From an uncultured Flavobacteriia bacterium (GTDB taxonomy: Bacteria > Bacteroidota > Bacteroidia > Flavobacteriales_D > Crocinitomicaceae), in NCBI GenBank assembly GCA_937975705.1, contig CALJTX010000060.1, positions 1 through 57,821 of the forward strand: a stretch of 57,821 bases of DNA, written 5' to 3'. A program made the translations under genes and the position numbers. Numbering within the stretch: position 1 is the first letter of the stretch; each line of letters starts with the position of its first letter. A model generated the notes under the pieces. That model made no database searches, was not told the DNA's origin, and saw nothing but the letters and a program-made list of their open reading frames with translations. Positions 25,708-33,839 of the stretch are shown here, one piece after another.

Positions 25708-25749
25708 ATTTATTTATACTTGATATATTTTTATTATATATTTATTTAT
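25708..25749. repeat. Direct repeat in the LysR intergenic region (candidate operator)
   Basis: ATTTATTTAT occurs at 25708-25717 and again at 25740-25749, 32 bases apart (about three helical turns), in a nearly pure A/T stretch between the divergent starts. LysR proteins often bind two spaced sites in such positions. AT-richness makes chance repetition easy, so confidence is low. CAAATTTG at 25763-25770, one mismatch from the -7 consensus, may be the promoter of the plus-strand operon. Confidence 0.3.
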
Positions 25750-25787
25750 GCAAATAATGTGCCAAATTTGCAAAAAATATCAATTCC

Positions 25788-26072
25788 ATGATACAAGAAA
25801 TTGAATTCATTCAAAGTAATTATCATCCAGAAGAGGCGCTAGAGGTACTCGGCAATCTGATACAGCAAAAAATTGCCTATCACACTCAAAAAACAATCCG
25901 ACACCAAGAAATGTTTGGTAGAGCCGATGTCCAAGCCGAGCAAAGACTTGCCGAATTGCAACAGATCAAAAAGAACTTCATCCAAAAACTCAAGCAATTA
26001 GATCCCAATACTGTATTGCACATCAATGGCCATGTTTCCATCTCAGTTGTTGCTCAGCAGCAAGCATCATAA
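25788..26072 (+). CDS. Small helical protein of unknown function
   Basis: 94 residues, mostly charged helix with a likely coiled coil between residues 20 and 75 (rich in Gln, Lys, Glu) and a short beta strand at the end (VLHINGHVSISVV). It has no signal peptide. It is not an SbtB/PII-like protein by sequence. It is the first gene of the operon with the DUF6671 protein and SbtA-like permease, and it overlaps the DUF6671 gene by about 45 bases, implying coupled translation. Confidence 0.6.
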   Translation: MIQEIEFIQSNYHPEEALEVLGNLIQQKIAYHTQKTIRHQEMFGRADVQAEQRLAELQQIKKNFIQKLKQLDPNTVLHINGHVSISVVAQQQAS

Positions 26073-26841
26073 AGAACGGCTACTTCAGCCCATTTTTGAG
26101 CCTTACGGTGTCGCGCTCATCACGAATTTGGATTTTGACACCGACCAGTTTGGAACCTTTTGTGGCGCAACTCCCAGACCAGAGGGCCCCCAAACAACGG
26201 TGAAAGAAAAATGCCTTGCCGGTATGGCATTTGCCAACAAACAGCAAGGGCTCGCTAGCGAAGGTTCTTTTGGGCCGCATCCGCACTTCCCTTTTTTAAC
26301 CCTAAATGAGGAATGGCTTGTTTATATTGATTTGGCTCAAAATCTCGAAGTTTACGGGCGCAGCTTGAGTTTGGAAGTATGCCATCAACAACTACACTAC
26401 CAAAATGGAGACCTAGAGGCCTTTTTAACAAGCATTGAATTTGGCGCGCAGGGTCTTGTACTAAAAAATGCCAAAAATGGTGAAATCATCGCCAAAGGAA
26501 TCACCAAAAAAGATCACTTAACGGACTTGATCCAAAAACACCCCCAATGGACCATTGAAACAGACTTGCGTGCACACTTGAACCCGCTACGGCAAAAAAA
26601 TATCATTGCTGCAGGAAGAGATTTGCTTGCGCGCATGCAAAGCTGCTGCCCAATATGTGCCCAACCCGACTTTTCGGTGCGTGCATATAGTGGTCAACTC
26701 AAATGTAGCGGTTGTCAAAAACCCACCCAAACGCATGAATTTCTCGAGTACCAATGCACAAATTGCCTGCACCACATGATGGAGAAACGAAAAGATAAAG
26801 TTCTCGAAGACCCACAGTTTTGCAACCATTGTAATCCATAA
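26026..26841 (+). CDS. DUF6671 protein with two zinc-ribbon-like Cys clusters
   Basis: 271 residues. The N-terminal two thirds match DUF6671: SSKHHKERLLQPIFEP, NLDFDTDQFGTFCG, KCLAGMAFAN, ASEGSFGPHPHFPF and ETDLRAHLNPLRQKNI. The C-terminus carries four CxxC pairs (CCPIC, CSGC, CTNC, CNHC), most likely zinc ribbons. The start could be ATG 26026 or 26032; both overlap the previous gene. It lies 20 bases before the SbtA-like gene. The family's function is unknown to me; the conserved Asp/His/Glu motifs in the first domain look enzymatic. A role in inorganic-carbon metabolism is suggested only by context. Confidence 0.72.
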   Translation: MAMFPSQLLLSSKHHKERLLQPIFEPYGVALITNLDFDTDQFGTFCGATPRPEGPQTTVKEKCLAGMAFANKQQGLASEGSFGPHPHFPFLTLNEEWLVYIDLAQNLEVYGRSLSLEVCHQQLHYQNGDLEAFLTSIEFGAQGLVLKNAKNGEIIAKGITKKDHLTDLIQKHPQWTIETDLRAHLNPLRQKNIIAAGRDLLARMQSCCPICAQPDFSVRAYSGQLKCSGCQKPTQTHEFLEYQCTNCLHHMMEKRKDKVLEDPQFCNHCNP

Positions 26842-26861
26842 AAATTCAAATCAACTAACGC

Positions 26862-27821
26862 ATGAATCTAGCCTTTTTATCTCACGATCTAAGTAACCCT
26901 ACCATCCTCTTCTTCCTTTTAGGTATCATTGCCGTAGTCATCAAAAGCGACCTTGAAATTCCTGAGTCGTCTTTTAAATTCATCTCGCTTTATTTGCTCT
27001 TTTCAATCGGTTTTAGAGGTGGGCAAGAATTGCAGCATAGCCCCTGGACAGCCGAAATATCTTGGTCTTTGGTTTTTGGAATGACCATAGCGGCGTGCAT
27101 ACCTTTTTATAGTTTCTTCATCATCCGAAAGCGCGTCGGCGTTTCGAATGCAGCAGCTATTGCGGCAGCGTATGGATCTGTAAGTGCTGTAACTTTTGTA
27201 GCTGCGCTCTCATTTTTGGAACTTCAAAACCTGACTTTCAACGGACACATGGTAGCGGTAATGGCTTTTATGGAGTTTCCTGCCATCATTGTTGGCGTAT
27301 TGCTTTTGCGTATTTATGAGCAAAATGAGACCAAGTTCTCATTACCCGAATTACTCAGACACTCCTTGGCAAATGGAAGTGTACTGATGATCATGGGAAG
27401 TTTGGTTATAGGTCTGCTCTCAGACAGCAAACAAGCGGCAGATATTGCACCATTTACGACAGATATTTTCAAAGGATTTTTAGCCTTATTCTTGCTTGAA
27501 ATGGGCATGACAACCGCCCGCCGCATCAAGTCATTTAAAACGCATGGCTGGGCAATGGCGGCTTTTGCGCTCATCATACCTGCGCTCAATGGTATTGTTG
27601 TAGCTTGGGTTTCACAATTCGTGACTGCCGATATCTCTAACCGTTTTGTATTTGCAGTTTTGGCAGCAAGTGCTTCGTATATTGCTGTGCCTGCTGCCAT
27701 GCGCTTAGCCGCACCAAAAGCCGATCCAGGGCTTTATATTCCGATGGCACTCGGGCTCACCTTTCCTTTTAATATAGCCTTTGGAATGCCGCTATATTAT
27801 TGGATCATCTCACTAAGCTAG
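26862..27821 (+). CDS. SbtA-type sodium-dependent bicarbonate permease
   Basis: 319 residues with about ten transmembrane helices and little else. It matches the SbtA family (PF05982) through SDLEIPESSFKFISLYLLFSIGFRGG, AAAYGSVSAVTFVAA, MAFMEFPAIIVGVLL and the repeat-like second half LFLLEMGMTTARR and AAPKADPGLYIPMALGLTFPFNIAFG. In cyanobacteria SbtA takes up bicarbonate with sodium. Here it would supply bicarbonate to carboxylases in a probable heterotroph. Its last 17 bases overlap the convergent TolC-like gene. Confidence 0.85.
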   Translation: MNLAFLSHDLSNPTILFFLLGIIAVVIKSDLEIPESSFKFISLYLLFSIGFRGGQELQHSPWTAEISWSLVFGMTIAACIPFYSFFIIRKRVGVSNAAAIAAAYGSVSAVTFVAALSFLELQNLTFNGHMVAVMAFMEFPAIIVGVLLLRIYEQNETKFSLPELLRHSLANGSVLMIMGSLVIGLLSDSKQAADIAPFTTDIFKGFLALFLLEMGMTTARRIKSFKTHGWAMAAFALIIPALNGIVVAWVSQFVTADISNRFVFAVLAASASYIAVPAAMRLAAPKADPGLYIPMALGLTFPFNIAFGMPLYYWIISLS

Positions 27822-29202
27822 CTTGTAAAAACTCCCACTTGAGCCAAAGTTGCTCGCATTTTGCTTGGTACTCTATCACTTTTAAAGCGGCCTGAAACGC
27901 TGCGCTTTCGCGCATATTGACCATGAAAAGGGAACTCTCACCAGCCTCGAACATATTGAGTTCAGCGGCTAATAGCTTTTTGGTGCTCGCTGCGTTTTCC
28001 ATAAAAATCAGCAATTGTTTGCGGGCATTTTGGTAATCTGCTCTGGTAGAGAGCAATTTGGCTGTGAGTTCCGCACTTTGGTCTTGGCGCTCAAAGTTGG
28101 TCTGCTCAATTTTCAGTTTGGTTTGTTGCACAGCGGCGCGTTCTTTTCTAAGAAACAGCGGCATTTGTGCACTCACTCCCCATTTGTAGTCGTTGATGGA
28201 GAATTGCGCTAGTGGATTGTATTGAATCGGCTCATTTAAGAAGTTGTACTTGAGCTCAATTTGCGGCTTCAGTTGCTCTTGGTTGTACCGTTTTTCAATC
28301 GCTAAGACATCTAGTTTGTAGGCAATAATACCCAAATAAGGATGCTGCGCTACCAGTGTATCCACGGGCCCTGAGTAGACGATCTTTGGTCCTTGCACAC
28401 GTAAAGAATCTGCTTGAATTGGTTGTGTTTCTAAACCGAGTTCTAGCGGTGTGCCGTCTGCTTTCCAGAGGTAGCGGTTCAGGTAAGCACTTGCTGAGGC
28501 AAACCTGGCTTCTTGATCGGCAAGTGCTGCTGCTCTTGTTTGGTATTGGATGGCGGCCTCAACGGTATCAATATACGGGCGGTCACCGAGTGCAGCCATG
28601 CGTTGCATCGCTTTAAGGCGCACAGCCCCTACCTCCAAGGCCTCTTTCAAGATTTGGTTGGCATTGAATTGCAAATACCAATCCCAGTAAGCATAGCCAG
28701 CTTCTAAAACCAATTCATTAAGGGCCAAACGCTGTTCGAGCTGACTGCTTTTTACATAGACGTTCGCTTTCTGTAATTCTGCTCTGCGCTCATCGATGAG
28801 TAAGCCATTGCCAAGATTTGCGCTGAGTCCGCCGTACCACAAACCATTTTGTGGAGTGAGCCCCTGCGGATCTAGGTAGGCACCACGGTTTTGTTCAAGA
28901 CCAGTTTGTACACTTAAACCGTACCAAGTGGGCACTTTAAGCTGGGCATCAGACAAACTGTAGTACATTTTATTGCCATAATATTTCTGAGAGAGGTCGT
29001 AATTCAATTTCGGATCAAAACCTCCCCGCGCCTTTAAGACATAAGTTGCTGCAAACTCAGGAATAAGTTTGGCCTGTTTGGCTAAAGGGTGACCTTCGAG
29101 TACCTGCAGCATAAAGGCCTCCGGACGCAACACCGTCGTTTGCGACCAATAGTTCAAGCTGTAAAACAGAAGAAGGGCAAGAGTGGCAAACTTATTTCTC
29201 AT
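27805..29202 (-). CDS. TolC-family outer-membrane channel protein
   Basis: 465 residues with a signal peptide (MRNKFATLALLLFYSLNYWS). Two long helical, Gln/Ala/Leu-rich repeats typical of the outer-membrane efflux fold follow (for example around residues 155-215 and 345-440). It would form the outer-membrane exit duct of the tripartite system encoded just upstream. Its start overlaps the HlyD-like gene by 11 bases. Confidence 0.85.
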   Translation of the reverse strand: MRNKFATLALLLFYSLNYWSQTTVLRPEAFMLQVLEGHPLAKQAKLIPEFAATYVLKARGGFDPKLNYDLSQKYYGNKMYYSLSDAQLKVPTWYGLSVQTGLEQNRGAYLDPQGLTPQNGLWYGGLSANLGNGLLIDERRAELQKANVYVKSSQLEQRLALNELVLEAGYAYWDWYLQFNANQILKEALEVGAVRLKAMQRMAALGDRPYIDTVEAAIQYQTRAAALADQEARFASASAYLNRYLWKADGTPLELGLETQPIQADSLRVQGPKIVYSGPVDTLVAQHPYLGIIAYKLDVLAIEKRYNQEQLKPQIELKYNFLNEPIQYNPLAQFSINDYKWGVSAQMPLFLRKERAAVQQTKLKIEQTNFERQDQSAELTAKLLSTRADYQNARKQLLIFMENAASTKKLLAAELNMFEAGESSLFMVNMRESAAFQAALKVIEYQAKCEQLWLKWEFLQASLVR

Positions 29203-30550
29203 TTGACTTTTCTTTTACAGTGGTTTTTTTAACGGGTGCTTTGTAGTAATCAGGTGGGAAGCCATTTACGTTTCGCCAGAGTTCGTACCAAATAGGCACG
29301 TCATTGAGCAAGAGCATAGTATAAGCACCTCCGCCAACACGCAATGCTTCTGGCCATTTATTTCCTTTGGGATCTGGCGCTACCAAAACCCTAAACTCAC
29401 CGTTTTCGTTGGCAAACTGGTCGATGGCAAATACGGTACCGCCATAGGTTCCATAACTTGTATTTGGCCAGCCTGAAAACACAATTGCGGGCCAACCATC
29501 GAATTGAATGCGCACATGTTGCCCCACCTTGAGTAAAGGTAAATCCATGGGCCTGACATACATTTCTACTGCAAGATCGTAGTCTGTAGGCATAATGGTG
29601 GCAATTGCGGCGCCTTGTTTGATGGTTTCGCCAATACCACTCGAAAGTGTTTTGGTAATGCGACCGTCTTGAGGTGCCAAAATGTAATACATGCCATTTC
29701 GGATGGAGTAATTGGCCACTTGACTTTGCATTTTGCTCACATCGATTTCAGCTTCATACATACTGGAAAGCGCTGTAAATTTTTCTGACTCTGCTTTGGA
29801 AATTTCATCCTGAAATTTTGTTTCCACAGCACCAAGCTCCACCCTGGCATCTATGATGTCATTGCGACTCTGCAAAAACTTTTGTTGTGCACTGATCATG
29901 GATGCCTGCGCACGCTGCATGGCTACTTTACGGGTTTCAACCTCTGTTTTAGACTTGAGGTCTTCTTTGTAGAGTTTTTCAAATCGTTCGTATTGGTCTT
30001 TGGCTATTTGATAGTTGAGTGTTGCCGCTTGGTTTTCGATGCTATCTGTTTTGAGTTTCAATTGCGCTTGTTGCGTTTTGATTCTGGCTTGCTGCACCTT
30101 TAGCTTACCAGTTTCAATCATGGCATCTATGCGCTTATCTAGCGACTGAACTTTATCACCATATGAGACCACGCTGAGTTCTTTACTCTTGAGCTGTTTT
30201 TCACTGCGGCCCACTAATTGAGGGTCAAAGTAGTCATCTTTTATTTCGGAGATGAACATGATCGTATCTCCTTTTTTGACTAAATCGCCTTCCTTAACAA
30301 ACCACTTCTCAACACGCCCACCAATGAGTGCGTTGATCGTTTGCGGACGTTGTTCAGGGCGCAAGGTGAGCACTTGGCCATTTGATCTGATATTTTGGGT
30401 CCAGGGTAAAAAAAGTAAGATAAAGCCAAAAATCAAAAGTGCATAGATGGTATTGCGCAAGAGTTTTTTAGGTGCCTTGTTCAGCATTTCAGTTGCCACA
30501 AGACCATCCGTATTGATTTGGTTTCGATTTTGCGGAGAAATATTTAACAT
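29192..30550 (-). CDS. HlyD-family periplasmic adaptor protein
   Basis: 452 residues. A single N-terminal transmembrane helix (LLRNTIYALLIFGFILLFLP, residues about 30-50) is followed by a first half-lipoyl segment (IGGRVEKWFVKEGDLVKKGD), a long coiled-coil hairpin (residues about 115-270) and the second half-lipoyl part (ILAPQDGRITKTLSSGIGETIKQG), then beta-barrel domains. It links the inner-membrane ABC protein to the TolC-like channel. It overlaps the ABC gene by seven bases and the TolC gene by 11. Confidence 0.88.
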   Translation of the reverse strand: MLNISPQNRNQINTDGLVATEMLNKAPKKLLRNTIYALLIFGFILLFLPWTQNIRSNGQVLTLRPEQRPQTINALIGGRVEKWFVKEGDLVKKGDTIMFISEIKDDYFDPQLVGRSEKQLKSKELSVVSYGDKVQSLDKRIDAMIETGKLKVQQARIKTQQAQLKLKTDSIENQAATLNYQIAKDQYERFEKLYKEDLKSKTEVETRKVAMQRAQASMISAQQKFLQSRNDIIDARVELGAVETKFQDEISKAESEKFTALSSMYEAEIDVSKMQSQVANYSIRNGMYYILAPQDGRITKTLSSGIGETIKQGAAIATIMPTDYDLAVEMYVRPMDLPLLKVGQHVRIQFDGWPAIVFSGWPNTSYGTYGGTVFAIDQFANENGEFRVLVAPDPKGNKWPEALRVGGGAYTMLLLNDVPIWYELWRNVNGFPPDYYKAPVKKTTVKEKSNEK

Positions 30551-32178
30551 AAGATGAGTTTTTCGTGTTTGAGCGCTAAGTCTTGCTCGTTAATGCTTGC
30601 CAATAGGACAGTTCCTTTAAAAGAACTATTTAAATAATTGAGAACCGTTTGGAGTGCTGCATCAGCAATGTAATGCGTGTGGGTATCCCAAAGAAGCACA
30701 GCTGGTTGAGCGATGAGCGCACGACATAAAATGACAAGCGTAATGAGCTGGCGATCGAGTGTACTTGCCTCCGGATTCAGAACTGTCTGATACGCGGCAG
30801 TCAATAAAAGCACTTTTTTATCCAGACCAACCGCAACCGCAAGATCAATCACCTCGGCAATTGGGTAATCGCGGCCCATTAAAATATTTTCGAGAACAGT
30901 GCCGTAAATGAGTTGATCATGGTGAGACAAACTTGCCACCTGAGCTCTGAGTTCAGCAGCTTGTAGGTTGCTTGTAGGAATGCCGTTGATGCGCACTTGA
31001 CCTTTATTGGGAAGTGCCATAGCGCAAATCATCAGAAACAACCCTTGGGCCTGATTTCCTTCTAGATCTTGAATATGGTAAAATTTTCCTGCTTCAAAAC
31101 GATACGTTAAATTGGAAAGCAATGGCGTCTGACTCCAACTGGTTTGATACTCCAATTGTTCGATTTCAATAGTGAAAGCCTCCGCTTTTTGAAGCGAGAT
31201 TCCTTCTTCTGAATCCAAAGGTAAATCTGTGATTTCGCCTATTTTTTCTATTGCGGTGAGCACGTCATAAACCATTTCTAAGCTGACAATTAATTTCTCA
31301 ACAGAATTGAGCACCAACACAATAATGATTTCCGCAGCCACAAATTGGCCAATATTCATTTGTTGATTGAGCACCAGCAAACCTCCAATGATGAGTAAAG
31401 CCAATGCAATGAGCACCTTGAAACCTATCAGGTACTTGTATTGTTGTACGAGCACTTTAAAATGCGCATCTCGAGACTTGAGATAGCCTTGCAAGTAGGT
31501 GTCTGAGCGTTTGAGTAAAATTCCCTCACTGCCTAGATGCTTAAATGTGAGGCGGTTGCGCGCAATTTCTTCGAGCCAATTGGCTACTTTATACTTGTAT
31601 TTGGATTCTTCTAAACTCGTAACAAACCCACGTTTGGCGGTCATTCTAAAAATAAACACGAGCAACAAAAGCAGGGCAAAACCAAAAATGATAAAGAAAG
31701 GATGATAAAAAGAGAGCAAGATCAGACCGAACAAAATTTGTAGAGACGCGGCTGTAAAATCAATCAGGAGTTTAGAGATGCCTTTTTGAATGGTGAGTGT
31801 GTCAAAGAAGCGGTTGGTCCATTCTGGCGCATAGCGCAATAAGAGTTCACGCAGTTGAATTTTTGGCATGCGCGTGGCAAATTCTAGAGCAGAGCGCGTA
31901 AATATGCGCTGCTGCAAATTTTCTGTAATGCGCAATTGTGCGATATTCATGTAGCCAGAAAATCCGATGGCCGATACCACAAGCCCAACAAGTAGGAACC
32001 ACGAGGTACTTACCTTTCCTGCCTGAATAAAGTTGATAATAGCCTGAATACCCAGCGGCAAACCCAAACTGAGGATGCCGCCAACAATTGCAAAAAGATA
32101 GATGTCTCGGATATCTTTACTGTCGGGCTTGAGCAAGGCCCAGAAACGTTGGAATGGCTTTGTGACTTCTTTATTCAT
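30544..32178 (-). CDS. ABC exporter (TMD-NBD) with degenerate nucleotide-binding domain
   Basis: 544 residues from ATG 32178, which overlaps the tetR stop by eight bases; the longer frame to 32298 lies inside tetR. Residues 1-320 are a type I exporter membrane domain (five or six helices). Residues 330-544 have the NBD layout but lack its chemistry. The Walker A position (about 369-380) reads DLEGNQAQGL without Lys or Ser/Thr. The Q-loop Gln is His, and the signature LSGGQ is replaced by STLDRQ. Walker B is AVLLWDTH, with Thr in place of the catalytic Glu. The H-loop has Asn. It probably cannot hydrolyse ATP on its own. With HlyD and TolC partners it should still be part of a secretion or efflux complex. 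Confidence 0.85.
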   Translation of the reverse strand: MNKEVTKPFQRFWALLKPDSKDIRDIYLFAIVGGILSLGLPLGIQAIINFIQAGKVSTSWFLLVGLVVSAIGFSGYMNIAQLRITENLQQRIFTRSALEFATRMPKIQLRELLLRYAPEWTNRFFDTLTIQKGISKLLIDFTAASLQILFGLILLSFYHPFFIIFGFALLLLLVFIFRMTAKRGFVTSLEESKYKYKVANWLEEIARNRLTFKHLGSEGILLKRSDTYLQGYLKSRDAHFKVLVQQYKYLIGFKVLIALALLIIGGLLVLNQQMNIGQFVAAEIIIVLVLNSVEKLIVSLEMVYDVLTAIEKIGEITDLPLDSEEGISLQKAEAFTIEIEQLEYQTSWSQTPLLSNLTYRFEAGKFYHIQDLEGNQAQGLFLMICAMALPNKGQVRINGIPTSNLQAAELRAQVASLSHHDQLIYGTVLENILMGRDYPIAEVIDLAVAVGLDKKVLLLTAAYQTVLNPEASTLDRQLITLVILCRALIAQPAVLLWDTHTHYIADAALQTVLNYLNSSFKGTVLLASINEQDLALKHEKLILC

Positions 32179-32839
32179 GGTCGAGGTAGCTAAAAAATAA
32201 TTGTGTATAAAAAACAGCCACCGCATCTTCTTGTTCAGATGCATTCGTGACTTCTGGCAAATGCTGGCCAAAAAAACGCTGTTGGTGACTTCCTTCAATC
32301 AAAGTAGTGACCAACATCTCAGGATACTTACAAGCGGGTTGGTAGGCCCGAATCAAGTCTGAGAGATAACTTACAATCTCCGTATAGATGCTATGGTAAC
32401 CGGTTTGATGATCTGAATCGACTGCTTTAGTCAAAAAAACTTTTGGTGCCTCATGTATAACGATGCGTTGCAGGCGTTTTTCGCTAGAAAAAGATAGCGT
32501 ACTTGCCTGTAACACGAGCACGAGTTCAAGTGCCTTTTCTAGGCGTTCTCTTGTTGTACCCCCTTGCGTCTGCAACAACAAGCGACATTCCAATCTGCCC
32601 CAATACCAATTGATCAAGTAGAGCAGTAACTTTTGCTTGCTCGAGAAATAACGGTACACCGAAGCCTCGGTGGTGCCAACAGAAATAGCCAGCTTCTTGA
32701 AATTAAACTGCTCAAAACCCAATTCATCAATTAAAAAGATACTGCCTTCAATGATGCGTTGACCCAACTGAGTCGCCTGCGGATTGCGCAAGGCAATTTC
32801 TTCAAGAACAGGAATCTGAAAACGATCGACGAGATCCAT
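32171..32839 (-). CDS. TetR-family transcriptional regulator
   Basis: 222 residues from ATG 32839; the frame extends upstream to 33172 but that part is antisense to the next gene. The HTH spans residues about 30-75 (GQRIIEGSIFLIDELGFEQF, FKKLAISVGTTEASVYRYF). The rest is a helical ligand/dimer domain. It is the first gene of the tripartite exporter operon and overlaps the ABC gene, so it very likely represses its own operon through the palindrome at 32860-32878. Confidence 0.88.
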   Translation of the reverse strand: MDLVDRFQIPVLEEIALRNPQATQLGQRIIEGSIFLIDELGFEQFNFKKLAISVGTTEASVYRYFSSKQKLLLYLINWYWGRLECRLLLQTQGGTTRERLEKALELVLVLQASTLSFSSEKRLQRIVIHEAPKVFLTKAVDSDHQTGYHSIYTEIVSYLSDLIRAYQPACKYPEMLVTTLIEGSHQQRFFGQHLPEVTNASEQEDAVAVFYTQLFFSYLDHE

Positions 32840-32854
32840 AAAAGTAATTTGAAG

Positions 32855-32878
32855 CAAAAATAATAGCAATACTATTAT
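32855..32878 (-). promoter_or_regulatory. tetR promoter box with palindromic operator
   Basis: On the minus strand TATTTTTG (complement of 32855-32862) is a -7 box 15 bases before the tetR ATG; a near -33 (TTTC) lies 21 bases further up. Directly upstream and overlapping it is a perfect palindrome with 7-base arms ATAATAG/CTATTAT and a 5-base centre (32860-32878). A 19-base dyad inside its own promoter is the standard TetR arrangement. Confidence 0.65.
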
Positions 32879-32922
32879 AAATTGAAAGGACGAGTATAAT
32901 ATCTTTTTATTGACATTATAAT

Positions 32923-32930
32923 TAATTTTG
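32923..32930 (+). promoter_or_regulatory. -7 promoter box for the HTATIP2-like gene
   Basis: TAATTTTG matches TAnnTTTG and ends three bases before the ATG at 32934. It shares the 94-base divergent region with the tetR promoter, so TetR binding could affect both. Confidence 0.45.
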
Positions 32931-32933
32931 TGA

Positions 32934-33584
32934 ATGCAAAAATCAGTCGTTATACTTGGCGCAACAGGGCTTGTTGGGTCTGCCCTTTTGGAAGAATTGA
33001 TCCAGGATCCGCAGGTTTCAGAAATCAGGCTCTTGACCCGACGTCCTTTGGTTGCGCAGCATGCAAAGGTGCAAATTGTTGAAACCGACCTCTCCGATCC
33101 AAATGTTGTGGCTTTTAACGGTGTGCGCGCGTTGTATTGCTGTATTGGCACCACACGTAAAAAAACGCCCAATCAAACACACTACCGCGCAATTGACTAC
33201 GGTATGACGCTCGCAGCAGCCAAGGCCGCCAAAAATGCAGGTGCCACTGAAGTTCACCTTGTCAGTGCAATCGGTGCCGACACGCAGTCCAAGATTTTTT
33301 ACAGCCGTTTAAAAGGCGAAATTGAACGCGATTTATTGAAGTTGAACTTTGAGCGCACCCTAATATACCAACCTTCCATTCTGATCGGACCACGACCAGA
33401 AAAACGTTTTGGCGAAAAAATAGGTCAAATCTTGAGTCCAATTTTTGATCTTCTGCTCTTTGGTTCGCTGCAAAAATACCATAGCATCAGCGCCAAAAAG
33501 TTAGCTTGCTGTATGCAGCGGCATTCTTTTCAGGATCAAAAAGGCGCACAAATTCTTGTGTATCCAGACCTCATCAAAAACTAA
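32934..33584 (+). CDS. NAD(P)-binding oxidoreductase, HTATIP2/TIP30-like atypical SDR
   Basis: 216 residues. An N-terminal Rossmann motif VVILGATGLVGSALLEEL is followed by LYCCIGTT, HYRAIDYG, EVHLVSAIGAD, IFYSRLKGEIE with the YxxxK-like SRLKG, and IYQPSILIGPRPEKR. This matches the HTATIP2-like atypical short-chain dehydrogenases. The substrate is unknown. It is divergent from tetR and ends in a strong terminator. Confidence 0.82.
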   Translation: MQKSVVILGATGLVGSALLEELIQDPQVSEIRLLTRRPLVAQHAKVQIVETDLSDPNVVAFNGVRALYCCIGTTRKKTPNQTHYRAIDYGMTLAAAKAAKNAGATEVHLVSAIGADTQSKIFYSRLKGEIERDLLKLNFERTLIYQPSILIGPRPEKRFGEKIGQILSPIFDLLLFGSLQKYHSISAKKLACCMQRHSFQDQKGAQILVYPDLIKN

Positions 33585-33600
33585 GCGCATTCAAAAGAAA

Positions 33601-33625
33601 AAAGCCACCCCGAAAGGTGGCTTTT
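33601..33625. terminator. Rho-independent terminator, usable from both sides
   Basis: AAAGCCACC (33601-33609) pairs perfectly with GGTGGCTTT (33616-33624) around CCGAAA. T residues follow on the plus side and a long A run precedes it, so it could also stop minus-strand transcripts from the gene at 33840-34700. Confidence 0.8.
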
Positions 33626-33839
33626 GACTACTGTATCGAGAGGAAAAAATTGATACTAAACCCATGCTCTGATTGAATCCTCCCTCAATTGTAATTTTAC
33701 GATAGTTGAATATGTAAATCACAGTAGTGTTGTTCCGTTGAACACTACAAAGGTGAGGCGGCATGAGAAGAATAAGAATGAGTAGCATGCGCTTAAAAAC
33801 CTGATTGTTGTCAGTTTTTAAATTTCAGTAGCGCTACGC
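33626..33839. other. Intergenic region with an 8-bp hairpin
   Basis: About 214 bases without a believable gene. The only clear structure is an inverted repeat, GTAGTGTT (33724-33731) and AACACTAC (33741-33748), around a nine-base loop. It has no T-run after it on either strand, so it is not a standard terminator. A minus-strand frame at 33591-33788 runs through the terminator and has no support as a gene. I see no tRNA or known RNA. Confidence 0.4.

Noticed and set aside
32840..33172. N-terminal extension of the tetR frame
   Set aside because: It runs antisense through the HTATIP2-like gene and does not look like TetR sequence; the HTH follows directly from ATG 32839.
33591..33788. Minus-strand 65-codon frame
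   Set aside because: It reads through the terminator hairpin, lacks a recognisable family and has no promoter box.
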